Of a stretch of 64,000 nucleotides of DNA, positions 1 through 7,599 are shown piece after piece. Origin of the DNA: Pseudomonas songnenensis (GTDB lineage: Bacteria > Pseudomonadota > Gammaproteobacteria > Pseudomonadales > Pseudomonadaceae); NCBI RefSeq assembly GCF_003696315.1, contig NZ_RFFN01000003.1, positions 620,001 to 684,000 of the forward strand, read 5' to 3'. Each line of letters starts with the position of its first letter. The first letter of the stretch is position 1. The notes beneath the pieces were generated by a model, which was not told the DNA's origin, searched no databases, and saw only the letters and a program-made list of their open reading frames with translations. Made by a program: the position numbers and the translations under genes.

Positions 1-260
1 CAGCCTTCGATGGCCTCGATCACCTCCGGCAGGCTCGGTGCCTGTGGCGGTTTGCCGAACTCCTTGATGTCGGCGCCGGCCATGAAGGTCGGGCCTTCGC
101 AAACCAGCACCACGGCCGTCACCTCGGGCGCCGCGTCCGCCTGTTCAAAGGCATCCAACAGGCCTTTTCGTACGGCATGGCCGAGGGCGTTGACCGGCGG
201 GTTGTTGATCAGGATCAGAGCGATATCGCCCCGGCGTTCGAGCCGAATGACATCCGTCAT
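1..260 (-). CDS. FadB-like enoyl-CoA hydratase/3-hydroxyacyl-CoA dehydrogenase, N-terminal part only
   Basis: Partial gene; only the first 86 codons lie in the window and the rest is beyond base 1. The ATG at 260 opens [19 protein letters not shown] and continues to a crotonase core. The motif [11 protein letters not shown] (about residues 60-70) is the oxyanion-hole/acyl-CoA-binding signature of the enoyl-CoA hydratase fold. The GADIKEFG wording is typical of the fused hydratase-dehydrogenases (FadB/FadJ type) acting in fatty-acid beta-oxidation, rather than of stand-alone hydratases. The dehydrogenase half cannot be seen, so the fusion is inference. A 7-bp dyad lies just upstream (277-306). 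Confidence 0.75.
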   Translation of the reverse strand, partial: MTDVIRLERRGDIALILINNPPVNALGHAVRKGLLDAFEQADAAPEVTAVVLVCEGPTFMAGADIKEFGKPPQAPSLPEVIEAIEG

Positions 261-276
261 GCAGGCCTCCCTTTCT

Positions 277-306
277 GTGAAATGCTGATTGGAATTGTTA
301 TTTCAC
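277..306. promoter_or_regulatory. Candidate operator dyad upstream of the FadB-like gene
   Basis: GTGAAAT at 277-283 and its exact complement ATTTCAC at 300-306 are separated by 16 bases. The dyad sits 17-46 bases before the start codon of the FadB-like gene. No regulator can be named from the sequence. The rest of 307-482 shows no gene. Confidence 0.25.
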
Positions 307-482
307 GGAACCATGTTTCGCACTGCAGAATAAATGACTCATTTCCGTGTGTCGATAGCACCGCACGGCCAGGGCATTCGGGCGAAAAGAAGGCGCAGCA
401 CCGCGCCACGCAAGGGTTGGCGGGCAACCCCGAGGCGACCGGTGGCCGCTATCAATGCAGGGAATATCGGACCAGAAGCCGG

Positions 483-1712
483 CTAGCCGCCGACGGCGTG
501 GCGAGGGGCGCGGGCCAGAAGATCGGGGTCGATGCGCAGCAAACGTACCGTACGCTCGGTGGCCAGCGAGGCAGGTTCGGCGCCCTCGGGCAGCTCGGCC
601 AGCAACCGCGTGACATTGAGCACCAGCGCTTCGCGGCGCAGCACACCGGCACCCAGGGCGTAGTAGGCGCTGATCACCTGACGCAGCTCCAAGGGCAGCG
701 CCCACTGCGCCCGCAATGCCGAGCCGAAGCCGGCTGCACGCTCACGCAGGCAGCGCTGCAGCTGCGCCTCATCCAGCGCGCCGCCGCTGTCGAGCCACTC
801 CTGCAGGCTGCGCAGGAGCGCCAGCTCGCCGATGTTCTGCAGCAATCCGGCGCTGAAGCAGAGCTCGACATCCAGCTTCAGCTGGCGCGCCAGCCAGCTC
901 GCCAGACGCGCGGTGCGCAGTGCCTGGGCGCTGAGCTGCGCCGCCAGCTCGGCAAGGCGCGGTTCGACCAGCCGGGCGTTGTGCTGCAGGGCCAGCTCGG
1001 TCACCAGTTGCAGGGTGCGTGCCGCGCCCAGCTGCCGTTGCGCCTGCGCCAGGCTCAGACAGGGTTTCGGCGGCTGCGTCGTGCCGCTGGCGACGCTGAT
1101 CAGCCGCGCCGTCACCTGCGGATCGCGGGCCAGCAGCTCCTCGAGTTGGGCGTAGTCCTGATCGCCACCCTGCAGGCGTTGCAGCGCACTCAGCACGGCC
1201 TCCAGCAGCGGTGCGCCGCGATTGTGCGGACGCATGCGTTCGAGAAAGCTGTCGAGGTCATCGACCGCGGCAAGGCGTGGCGCACCGGCGTGGCCCGCCG
1301 ACCGCGGCAGCAGCTTGTCCAGCCGCTGGCGCAGGTCGTCGAGATCGTAGGGTTTGCCGAGATAGGCGGCCGGTGCGAGCGGCAGCACCGTGCGCACGCT
1401 GGCGGTATCGGTACGGGCACTGATCAGCACGCAGGGCAGGCGCTGGGTCGGACCATGACGACGCAGCTCGCGCAGGAGCTGCCGACCGTCGAGTCCATCC
1501 AGTTCGCCATCGACGATCAGCAGGCTGGGCGCCTGGCGCTGGCATGTCGCCAGGGCGGCATGGCCATCGGCCGCCGGTTGCACGCGCATGCCGGGACGCA
1601 GCTCGCGTACCAGCTGACAAAGCTGGTCCGCCCGCCACGGTTCGTTGTAGGCGACCAGTACGAAGGAGACTTGGGCCGAGACGCTCACTGCATTACTCGC
1701 TGAACAGGTCAC
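483..1712 (-). CDS. Response regulator receiver fused to an HDOD domain
   Basis: 409 aa from the GTG at 1712 (an in-frame GTG at 1688 is an alternative start). Residues about 15-135 form a CheY-like receiver with a candidate phospho-acceptor Asp68 (LLIVDGELDG), a Ser before the SARTD stretch and the switch Lys in LGKPYD. Residues about 150-380 form an HDOD domain (LLEAVLSALQ, DPQVTARLISVAS, SAGLLQNIGELALL), a metal-free relative of HD hydrolases found in bacterial signalling proteins. The usual acidic pair after the first strand (VDDE-like) is replaced by VAYNE, so the Mg-binding pocket looks weakened and phosphorylation is uncertain. Transcribed in the same direction as upstream gabD with a 129-base gap, probably independently. 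Its signalling partner is not visible. Confidence 0.8.
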   Translation of the reverse strand: MTCSASNAVSVSAQVSFVLVAYNEPWRADQLCQLVRELRPGMRVQPAADGHAALATCQRQAPSLLIVDGELDGLDGRQLLRELRRHGPTQRLPCVLISARTDTASVRTVLPLAPAAYLGKPYDLDDLRQRLDKLLPRSAGHAGAPRLAAVDDLDSFLERMRPHNRGAPLLEAVLSALQRLQGGDQDYAQLEELLARDPQVTARLISVASGTTQPPKPCLSLAQAQRQLGAARTLQLVTELALQHNARLVEPRLAELAAQLSAQALRTARLASWLARQLKLDVELCFSAGLLQNIGELALLRSLQEWLDSGGALDEAQLQRCLRERAAGFGSALRAQWALPLELRQVISAYYALGAGVLRREALVLNVTRLLAELPEGAEPASLATERTVRLLRIDPDLLARAPRHAVGG

Positions 1713-1801
1713 TACAGCCTGGCCACGCGATGGCCAGGGCGACGACTGCTCCGCAAGAAATGGGCGCGCCGCTGGGGACGCGATTCTGACCGCAGGAGAA
1801 C

Positions 1802-1832
1802 GCGACAGCCAGCCCCTGAGACCGACTGTCGC
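1802..1832 (-). terminator. Weak hairpin downstream of gabD
   Basis: GCGACAG (1802-1808) pairs with CTGTCGC (1826-1832) around a 17-base loop, 10 bases after the gabD stop. It has no real U tract, so it may be a weak terminator or an mRNA 3'-end stabiliser. Confidence 0.3.
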
Positions 1833-1841
1833 AGGGGGACG

Positions 1842-3290
1842 TCAGATGCCCATGCAGAGGTACTTGATCTCCAGGTAGTCCTCGATGCCGTACTTGGAGC
1901 CCTCACGGCCCAGGCCGGACGACTTGACCCCTCCAAACGGCGCCACCTCGGTGGAGATCAGCCCGGTGTTGATGCCAACCATTCCGTACTCCAGCGCCTC
2001 GGCGACGCGGAAGACTCGGCCCAGATCGCGCGCATAGAAGTAGGAGGCCAGGCCGAACTCGGTGTCGTTGGCCTTGGCGATCGCATCGGCCTCGTCCTTG
2101 AAGCGGAACAGCGGTGCCAGCGGGCCGAAGGTTTCTTCCTTGGCCACCTTGGCGCTATCCGGCACGTTCACCAGCACGGTGGGTTCGAAATAGCTGCCGC
2201 CCAGCGCATGGGCCTGGCCGCCCGCCACCAGCCGCGCGCCCTGGGCCACAGCGTCCTCGATATGCTCGCGGACCTTGGCGGCAGCGCGATCGTCGATCAG
2301 CGGACCGAGATCGGTACCCTCCTCCAGGCCATTGCCGACCCGCAGCTTGGCCACCGCCGCCTGGAATTTCTCGGCGAAGGCGTCGTAGACGCCATCCTGC
2401 ACATAGATGCGGTTGACGCAGACGCAGGTCTGCCCGGCATTGCGGTACTTGGACTGCACGGCACCCTTCACCGCCTCGTCCAGGTCGGCGTCGTCGAAGA
2501 CGATAAAAGGCGCGTTGCCGCCCAGCTCGAGGGAGACCTTCTTGATCCCCGGCGCGCACTGCTCCATCAGCTTGGCGCCGACCTCGGTGGAGCCGGTGAA
2601 GGAGATCTTGCGTACCTTGGGGTTGGCGGTCAGCTCGTTGCCGATGTCGCCGGCCGAGCCCGTCACGACGCTGAGCACGCCCTTGGGAATCCCGGCGCGC
2701 TCGGCCAGCTCGACCATCGCCAGCGCCGAGAACGGCGTCTGCGATGCCGGCTTGATCACCATGGTGCAGCCAGCCGCCAGCGCCGGGCCGGCCTTGCGGG
2801 TGATCATCGCCGCCGGGAAATTCCACGGGGTAATCGCCGCGGTCACGCCGATCGGCTGCTTGATGACAATGATGCGTTTGTCTTTCTGATGGCCGGGAAT
2901 GGTGTCGCCGTAGATGCGCTTGGCTTCCTCGGCAAACCACTCGATAAAGGAGGCGGCATAGGCGATCTCGCCCTTGGCCTCGGCCAATGGCTTGCCCTGC
3001 TCCAGGGTCATCAGGCGGCCGAGGTCGTCCTGATTCTCCATCAGCAGCTCGAACCAGCGGCGCAACTTCTGCGAGCGCTCCTTGGCGGTCAGATCACGCC
3101 AGGCCGGAAGCGCCCGCTCGGCGGCATCAATGGCGCGGCGGGTTTCGGCGGCGCCCATCTTCGGCACCGTACCGAGAACCTCTCCGGTAGCCGGGTTGTT
3201 CACGCTGATGGTCTGGCCACTGTCGGCATCCAGCCAGGCGCCATCGATATAGGCCTGCTGGCGGAACAGCGCGGTGTCTTTGAGTTGCAT
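1842..3290 (-). CDS. gabD: Succinate-semialdehyde dehydrogenase (NADP+)
   Basis: 482 aa, the usual GabD length. Oxidises succinate semialdehyde to succinate, the last step of GABA and putrescine catabolism, in the cytoplasm. It is a full aldehyde dehydrogenase: ITPWNFPAAM cofactor-binding stretch (about 153-162), FTGSTEVG (231-238), catalytic Glu255 in SLELGGNAPF and nucleophile Cys289 in NAGQTCVC. The start at 3290 is chosen because GGAGACTGCC precedes the ATG and MQLKDTALFRQQAYIDG matches the GabD N-terminus; the frame stays open further upstream, but that extension looks non-coding. The usual partner gabT is not adjacent. The spu/agu genes at 34-48 kb produce its substrate. Confidence 0.93.
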   Translation of the reverse strand: MQLKDTALFRQQAYIDGAWLDADSGQTISVNNPATGEVLGTVPKMGAAETRRAIDAAERALPAWRDLTAKERSQKLRRWFELLMENQDDLGRLMTLEQGKPLAEAKGEIAYAASFIEWFAEEAKRIYGDTIPGHQKDKRIIVIKQPIGVTAAITPWNFPAAMITRKAGPALAAGCTMVIKPASQTPFSALAMVELAERAGIPKGVLSVVTGSAGDIGNELTANPKVRKISFTGSTEVGAKLMEQCAPGIKKVSLELGGNAPFIVFDDADLDEAVKGAVQSKYRNAGQTCVCVNRIYVQDGVYDAFAEKFQAAVAKLRVGNGLEEGTDLGPLIDDRAAAKVREHIEDAVAQGARLVAGGQAHALGGSYFEPTVLVNVPDSAKVAKEETFGPLAPLFRFKDEADAIAKANDTEFGLASYFYARDLGRVFRVAEALEYGMVGINTGLISTEVAPFGGVKSSGLGREGSKYGIEDYLEIKYLCMGI

Positions 3291-3589
3291 GGCAGTCTCC
3301 TCGGGCATCGTAGCGGCAGGCCCGCTGCGGAAAGTTTGGCGAACGCGACGATCATCTGAACCGTCCTTCGCCGCCCGGTTCCTGCCGCCGCATTGCACTG
3401 CGAACCACCATGCTAGGACCGCAGCCGGCCGGGCGGCAAGCTCATGGCGCTTGGCATTGTTGTGCCATTGACCAGCCTGATGCCTGCGCGGCCTGTCACG
3501 CCTTGTTACCCAAACCCGGGTACGGGTCGGGGTATAGTTGCGCGCGAGCGGCACAGCCGCCGACAACCAAGGATCGATAAGGAGTTACC

Positions 3590-4054
3590 GTGAAAGCATT
3601 GATGACAGGCGCCGTGGCCGCCGTCCTGCTGGCCAGCACTGCCGTCCAGGCGCAGATGAAACCGGAAGAGATGGTCGAAACCCGCCAGGCCGGCTACCAG
3701 TTCATGTCGTGGAACATGGGCAAGATCAAGGCCCAGGTAGTCGACGGCAAGGAGCCCTACGACCAGGCCAAGGTGGCCGCCGCCGCCAATGCCATCGCCG
3801 CCATCGCCAACTCCGGCATGGGCAGCCTCTACAGCCCGGACACCACTACCGAGCAGCTGGGCAAGGCGACTCGTCTGAAGCCTGAGTTCTTCCAGAACCT
3901 CGACGAAGCCGGTCAGATCGGCCGCAACTTCACCGCCGCCGCCAACCAGCTCGCCAAGGTCGCCGCAGAAGGCGATCAGGCCGCGATCAAGAAGGCCTTC
4001 GGCGACGTCGGCGGCAGCTGCAAGTCCTGCCACGACAAGTTCCGCGCCGACTGA
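3590..4054 (+). CDS. Cytochrome c' (periplasmic class II c-type cytochrome)
   Basis: 154 aa from a GTG start at 3590, preceded by AAGGAG. Residues 1-22 are a Sec signal peptide ending VQAQ. The mature protein is helical, and the single haem site C144-K-S-C147-H148 lies close to the C-terminus, the hallmark of the four-helix cytochrome c' family. Members bind NO (and CO) at a five-coordinate haem and are linked to NO tolerance in denitrifiers. It converges with a cytochrome b561 gene across a shared terminator; the pairing suggests a redox partner but is not proof. The 299 bases upstream, shared with divergent gabD, contain no other gene. A TATAGT at 3533 is a possible -10 element, but no well-spaced -35 was found. 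Confidence 0.9.
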   Translation: MKALMTGAVAAVLLASTAVQAQMKPEEMVETRQAGYQFMSWNMGKIKAQVVDGKEPYDQAKVAAAANAIAAIANSGMGSLYSPDTTTEQLGKATRLKPEFFQNLDEAGQIGRNFTAAANQLAKVAAEGDQAAIKKAFGDVGGSCKSCHDKFRAD

Positions 4055-4062
4055 TCGCGCGC

Positions 4063-4091
4063 AGCCAGCCGACACCTGCCGTCGGCTGGCT
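4063..4091. terminator. Bidirectional terminator between cytochrome c' and cytochrome b561
   Basis: A perfect 11-bp stem, AGCCAGCCGAC (4063-4073) with GTCGGCTGGCT (4081-4091), has a 7-base loop and fills the gap between the two convergent genes. It overlaps the last base of the b561 stop codon. T tracts are short. Confidence 0.6.
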
Positions 4092-4786
4092 TACCAGTCC
4101 AGGCTGGGCGCCACCGCCGCCGGCTCAGGCCGCAGCCAATCCCCCACCGCCTGCACGCCCCAGACGCAAGCCGCACCCAGAGCGATCGCCAGAACCGCGG
4201 CGGGCAGCGAGCCGCCCCGCGCATCCTGCTGGGACGGATGCTCGCGCTGCGTCCTTCCCGCGATCATCGCCCGCACCAATGGCCGGCGCATCACCAGCGT
4301 GTAATAGATGATGGCTGCGATGTGCATGCCGATCAGCACCAGCAGCAACCACTTCGCCTGCCGATGCAGGCCGCTCAGCGCGCTGCCGGTTTGGCTGCTG
4401 ACCAGCGCATGGAGCGGCCCCTGGAAGGCAATGTCGTCGGTCGCCATCAAGCCGCTGGCGACCTGGAAGCTCACCAGCAGCAACATGGCCAGTACCGAGA
4501 ATGCGCCGAGCGGGTTGTGCCCGGCTTCGCGCCAATTGCCTTGCAGATAGTCCTTCACGCCGAACGTCGCGGAGAAGATGCGCGGCCAGCGGGCATACGT
4601 CGAACCGACGAAACCCCAGATCAGGCGGAACACCAGCAGCCCCAGCACCAGCAGGCCGAGCCGGCCATGCCAGGGCATCAGACTGCCGCCGATCCAGCCC
4701 GTGACAATGGCCGCGATCACCGCTCCGGCGAACAACCAGTGAAACAGCCGCAGCGGCGCATCCCAGAGTTTGATATGGCCCGACAT
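4091..4786 (-). CDS. Cytochrome b561 family membrane protein
   Basis: 231 aa from the ATG at 4786. The ATG at 4792 is rejected because the AAGGGG ribosome-binding site would abut it; it lies 6 bases before 4786. The start [17 protein letters not shown] is typical of bacterial b561 proteins. Four to five membrane segments carry candidate haem-ligand histidines in [12 protein letters not shown] and LIGMHIAAI. Such proteins move electrons from quinol to periplasmic acceptors, often a c-type cytochrome encoded next door, here the convergent cytochrome c' gene. The C-terminal part after about residue 185 is less conserved and includes one more hydrophobic stretch. Confidence 0.87.
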   Translation of the reverse strand: MSGHIKLWDAPLRLFHWLFAGAVIAAIVTGWIGGSLMPWHGRLGLLVLGLLVFRLIWGFVGSTYARWPRIFSATFGVKDYLQGNWREAGHNPLGAFSVLAMLLLVSFQVASGLMATDDIAFQGPLHALVSSQTGSALSGLHRQAKWLLLVLIGMHIAAIIYYTLVMRRPLVRAMIAGRTQREHPSQQDARGGSLPAAVLAIALGAACVWGVQAVGDWLRPEPAAVAPSLDW

Positions 4787-4911
4787 CTCCATCCCCTTGC
4801 CATCCGAACACCCACGGCCCCCGGCCGCGACACGCAAGGGTACCAGCCGGCCCGGCCACCGGCAGCTGCGAAAAAGCCGCACCCGGGCATATCCGCCCAG
4901 CCGCACCAGCA

Positions 4912-4940
4912 TGGACGCCCGTCAACGACATGCGTATGAT
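4912..4940 (+). promoter_or_regulatory. Sigma-70 promoter of tRNA-Arg
   Basis: TGGACG (4912-4917) and TATGAT (4935-4940) are separated by 17 bases and lie just upstream of the tRNA. The stretch after the -10 is TGCCCCCCGC, a GC-rich discriminator as found in stable-RNA promoters under stringent control. Confidence 0.55.
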
Positions 4941-4953
4941 TGCCCCCCGCAAC

Positions 4954-5030
4954 GCATCCGTAGCTCAGCTGGATAGAGTACTGCCCTCCGAAGGCAGGGG
5001 TCGTGGGTTCGAATCCCGCCGGATGCGCCA
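4954..5030 (+). tRNA. tRNA-Arg (anticodon CCG)
   Basis: 77 nt with encoded CCA. The acceptor stem GCATCCG pairs with CGGATGC. The anticodon stem CTGCC/GGCAG holds the loop CTCCGAA, so the anticodon is CCG, reading CGG. The T-loop GGTTCGAATCC is present. It is a single gene with its own promoter and terminator. tRNA-Arg(CCG) 3' ends are common integration sites, and a decayed gene remnant follows. Confidence 0.97.
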
Positions 5031-5067
5031 TATTAGATAGTCGTTTCGAGCCCCTTCGAAGCGCTCC

Positions 5068-5100
5068 GCAAAAGCCCGCTCGCTGCGGGCTTTTGCGTTT
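5068..5100 (+). terminator. Rho-independent terminator of tRNA-Arg
   Basis: GCAAAAGCCCGC (5068-5079) and GCGGGCTTTTGC (5085-5096) form a 12-bp stem with a 5-base loop, followed by GTTT. Confidence 0.85.
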
Positions 5101-5104
5101 CTGT

Positions 5105-5590
5105 GGGTCCGTCAGCGATGAACGGATCGCCTGCTACACCGGCGATCTGCGCTACCAGGGTCAGGCCATTCGTATCGACGGTGGCGCGGCGATGCATTCG
5201 CTGGCCTCCACCGTACCGGCCCTGCACGGTGGCGCCTTTGGGCAGGCGCTGGGCATGAGCATGGCCTTCACCTATTACAACCCGCTCAGGTTCCGTCGCT
5301 TCGCCGAGCAGGTGCTGGGCGAGCGCTACGAGCAGGACCGCGCGCAGTTGCGCCACGACTTCAAGCAGGTGCTCGACCGTCTGCTCGGCACCGCTTACAA
5401 CGACTGGCACCGCGGGCTCTACCCCACCGAAGAAGGCTTCGGCCGTACCGATGCGTTCGGCCGCATCGCTAACAGGGTGCCAGGACGAGCTGAATCGTTT
5501 GGATGTGCAGCTGTATGGCGCGCCATCCGGCCCGCTCGATCTCGACGGCCTACCGATCGGCGTGCAGGAACTGGCGGCTACAAGGCGCCG
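5105..5590 (+). pseudogene. Decayed gene remnant downstream of tRNA-Arg, family not recognised
   Basis: From about 5105 the plus strand reads a protein-like stretch ([15 protein letters not shown], then HDFKQVLDRLLGTAYNDWHR) with no start codon or ribosome-binding site; the same frame upstream runs through the tRNA and its terminator. Near 5470-5480 sense appears to move to another frame, where QDELNRLDVQLYG and LDLDGLPIGVQELAA are read, consistent with a frameshift. Codon use and third-position GC look like real Pseudomonas coding DNA. I read it as the 3' part of a gene whose 5' end was lost, possibly by an integration or excision event at the tRNA. I do not recognise the family and assign no function. 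Confidence 0.55.
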
Positions 5591-5667
5591 GTCCTGTCTT
5601 GCCGGGCTGAGCCCTGCTAGCATCAATCAGGACTCCATCGCCCGACATAGGCACCCGTTTGCAGAAG

Positions 5668-6816
5668 ATGAGCGCCACCCTGTCCTCGTCTCCCGGTTCG
5701 GTGACCCTCGATCAAGGGACTTCGCCGTTGCGGGCGCGCATCGTCGGTGACTGGACCCTCGCCCATTACGCAGCACTGCGCCGAGAGGTGCAGCGGCTCA
5801 GGGCGCGGATCGACGAGCGCAGCCAGATCGAGCTGAGCGGGCTCGGGGCGCTGGATACGGCGGGCGCCGGCCTGCTGGTGGAGCTGCTGGGGCCCGAGCG
5901 GATCGCCGCCATCGAAGCCTGGGCGCCGCAGTTGCCAGCTGAACGTCTGGCGCTGCTGCGCACGGTCGCCACCGCCCTGGACCAACCGGATGCCGCCGAG
6001 CCGCCACGCGGTTATGAGTTCGGCGATGTGCTGGCGCATATCGGCCGCACGGTCGCGGCGGTGTGGAAGCAGCAGCGCGCGCTGCTCGGCTTCATTGGCC
6101 TGACCCTGCAGACGTTGCTGCTGACGCTGCCGCGGCCGCGGCGCTGGCGGCTGACCTCACTGGCCGTACATATCGAGCAGACCGGGCTGGACGCGGTGCC
6201 GATCGTCGCGCTGCTGACCTTTCTGGTCGGCGCGGTGGTGGCCTTTCTTGGCGCGACGGTGCTCGCCGACTTCGGCGCGACCATCTACACCGTCAACCTG
6301 GTGGGCTTTTCCTTCCTGCGCGAATTCGGCGTGCTGCTGGCGGCGATCCTGCTCGCCGGGCGCAGCGCCAGCGCCTTCGCCGCGCAGATCGGCTCGATGA
6401 AATCCAACGAGGAGGTCGACGCCATCCGCACCCTCGGCCTTAGCCCGATCGAGCTGCTGGTGCTGCCGCGGGTGCTGGCGATGCTGATCACCCTGCCGAT
6501 CCTGACCTTCGTCGGCATGCTCAGCGGCATCGCCGGCGGGCTGGTGGTCTGCGTGCTGGCGCTGGACATCTCGCCGACGATGTTCTTCACCATCATGGCG
6601 CGCGATATAGCCGTCAGTCATTTTCTGGTCGGGCTGGGCAAGGCGCCGGTATTCGCCTTCATCATCGCGGTGATCGGCTGCCTGGAAGGTTTCAAGGTCA
6701 GCGGCAGTGCGCAGTCGGTGGGCGAGCACACCACCTCCAGCGTGGTCCAGGCGATCTTCATGGTGATCCTGCTGGATGCCATCGCCGCGCTGTTCTTCAT
6801 GGAGATGGGCTGGTGA
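5668..6816 (+). CDS. MlaE-type lipid ABC transporter permease with N-terminal STAS domain
   Basis: 382 aa from the ATG at 5668; an in-frame TTG at 5659 would add three residues, and neither has a strong ribosome-binding site. Residues about 15-105 are a STAS-like domain (IELSGLGALDTAGAGLL), and residues about 130-380 an MlaE permease with five or six membrane segments and the cytoplasmic-loop signature GSMKSNEEVDAIRTLG that docks the ATPase. MCE transporters move phospholipids or other hydrophobic compounds between the membranes. In the canonical Mla system the STAS protein (MlaB) is separate; here it is fused. First gene of a four-gene operon, overlapping the next by GTGA. From memory the layout matches P. 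aeruginosa PA3211-PA3214. Confidence 0.9.
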   Translation: MSATLSSSPGSVTLDQGTSPLRARIVGDWTLAHYAALRREVQRLRARIDERSQIELSGLGALDTAGAGLLVELLGPERIAAIEAWAPQLPAERLALLRTVATALDQPDAAEPPRGYEFGDVLAHIGRTVAAVWKQQRALLGFIGLTLQTLLLTLPRPRRWRLTSLAVHIEQTGLDAVPIVALLTFLVGAVVAFLGATVLADFGATIYTVNLVGFSFLREFGVLLAAILLAGRSASAFAAQIGSMKSNEEVDAIRTLGLSPIELLVLPRVLAMLITLPILTFVGMLSGIAGGLVVCVLALDISPTMFFTIMARDIAVSHFLVGLGKAPVFAFIIAVIGCLEGFKVSGSAQSVGEHTTSSVVQAIFMVILLDAIAALFFMEMGW

Positions 6817-7598
6817 CGAGCGACGACGCGCTGATTCAGGTACGCGGGCTGGTCAACCGCTTCGGCAGCCAGACCGTGCACGACGGCCTCGACCTGGACA
6901 TCCGTCGCGGCGAGATTCTCGGCGTGGTTGGCGGTTCGGGCACCGGCAAATCCGTGCTGCTGCGCAGCATCGTCGGCCTGCGCCGGCCCAATGAGGGCAG
7001 CGTCAGCGTGTTCGGCGAAAATCTGCTGGAACTGTCGGCCGAGCGCCGCTCGCAGGTGGAACGACGTTTCGGCGTACTGTTCCAGCGGGGCGCGCTGTTT
7101 ACCTCGCTGAATCTGCAGGAGAACGTCGCATTGCCGCTGATCGAGCACGCCGGGCTCGAGCGCCGCGACGCCGAGCACCTGGCGCGGCTGAAGCTGGCGC
7201 TGGCCGGTCTCCCGGCCAATGCCGCGTGCAAGTATCCCGACGAGCTGTCCGGGGGCATGGTCAAGCGCGCCGCCCTGGCCCGCGCGCTGGCGCTGGACCC
7301 GGAGGTGCTGTTCCTCGACGAGCCCACCGCCGGCCTCGACCCCATCGGCGCGGCAGCCTTCGACCAGCTGATCCTGACCCTGCGCGACGCGCTGGGCCTC
7401 AGCGTGTTTCTGGTAACCCACGATCTGGATACGCTCTATACCATCTGTGATCGGGTCGCCGTGCTGTCGCGCAAGCGGGTGCTGGTGGCCGATCGCCTGG
7501 AGGTGGTGGAAGCCACCGACGACGCCTGGATCCGCGACTATTTCCATGGCCCACGTGGCCGGGCGGCGCAACAGGCTGCCGACTTGCAGGAGAACTGA
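6813..7598 (+). CDS. MlaF-type ABC transporter ATPase
   Basis: 261 aa from the GTG at 6813, which overlaps the permease stop (GTGA). Complete nucleotide-binding domain: Walker A GGSGTGKS (about residues 45-52), signature LSGGMVKRAALARA, Walker B VLFLDEPTAGLDP and the switch His in LVTHDLDT. It powers the MCE lipid transporter with the upstream permease and the downstream MCE protein. The C-terminus extends past the H-loop by about 50 residues, as in MlaF homologues. Confidence 0.92.
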   Translation: MTSDDALIQVRGLVNRFGSQTVHDGLDLDIRRGEILGVVGGSGTGKSVLLRSIVGLRRPNEGSVSVFGENLLELSAERRSQVERRFGVLFQRGALFTSLNLQENVALPLIEHAGLERRDAEHLARLKLALAGLPANAACKYPDELSGGMVKRAALARALALDPEVLFLDEPTAGLDPIGAAAFDQLILTLRDALGLSVFLVTHDLDTLYTICDRVAVLSRKRVLVADRLEVVEATDDAWIRDYFHGPRGRAAQQAADLQEN

Positions 7599-7599
7599 C

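Noticed and set aside
3503-3538. TTGTTA and TATAGT as a promoter of the cytochrome c' gene
   Set aside because: The spacing is 24 bases, too long for sigma-70; the TATAGT may be used with another upstream element, but none is convincing.
1842-3566. A 574-aa version of GabD
   Set aside because: The extra 92 N-terminal residues have no similarity to aldehyde dehydrogenases and a good ribosome-binding site precedes the ATG at 3290.
5003-5104. Reading the remnant gene from inside the tRNA
   Set aside because: The frame is open but covers the tRNA 3' half and its terminator; protein-like sequence begins only near 5105.
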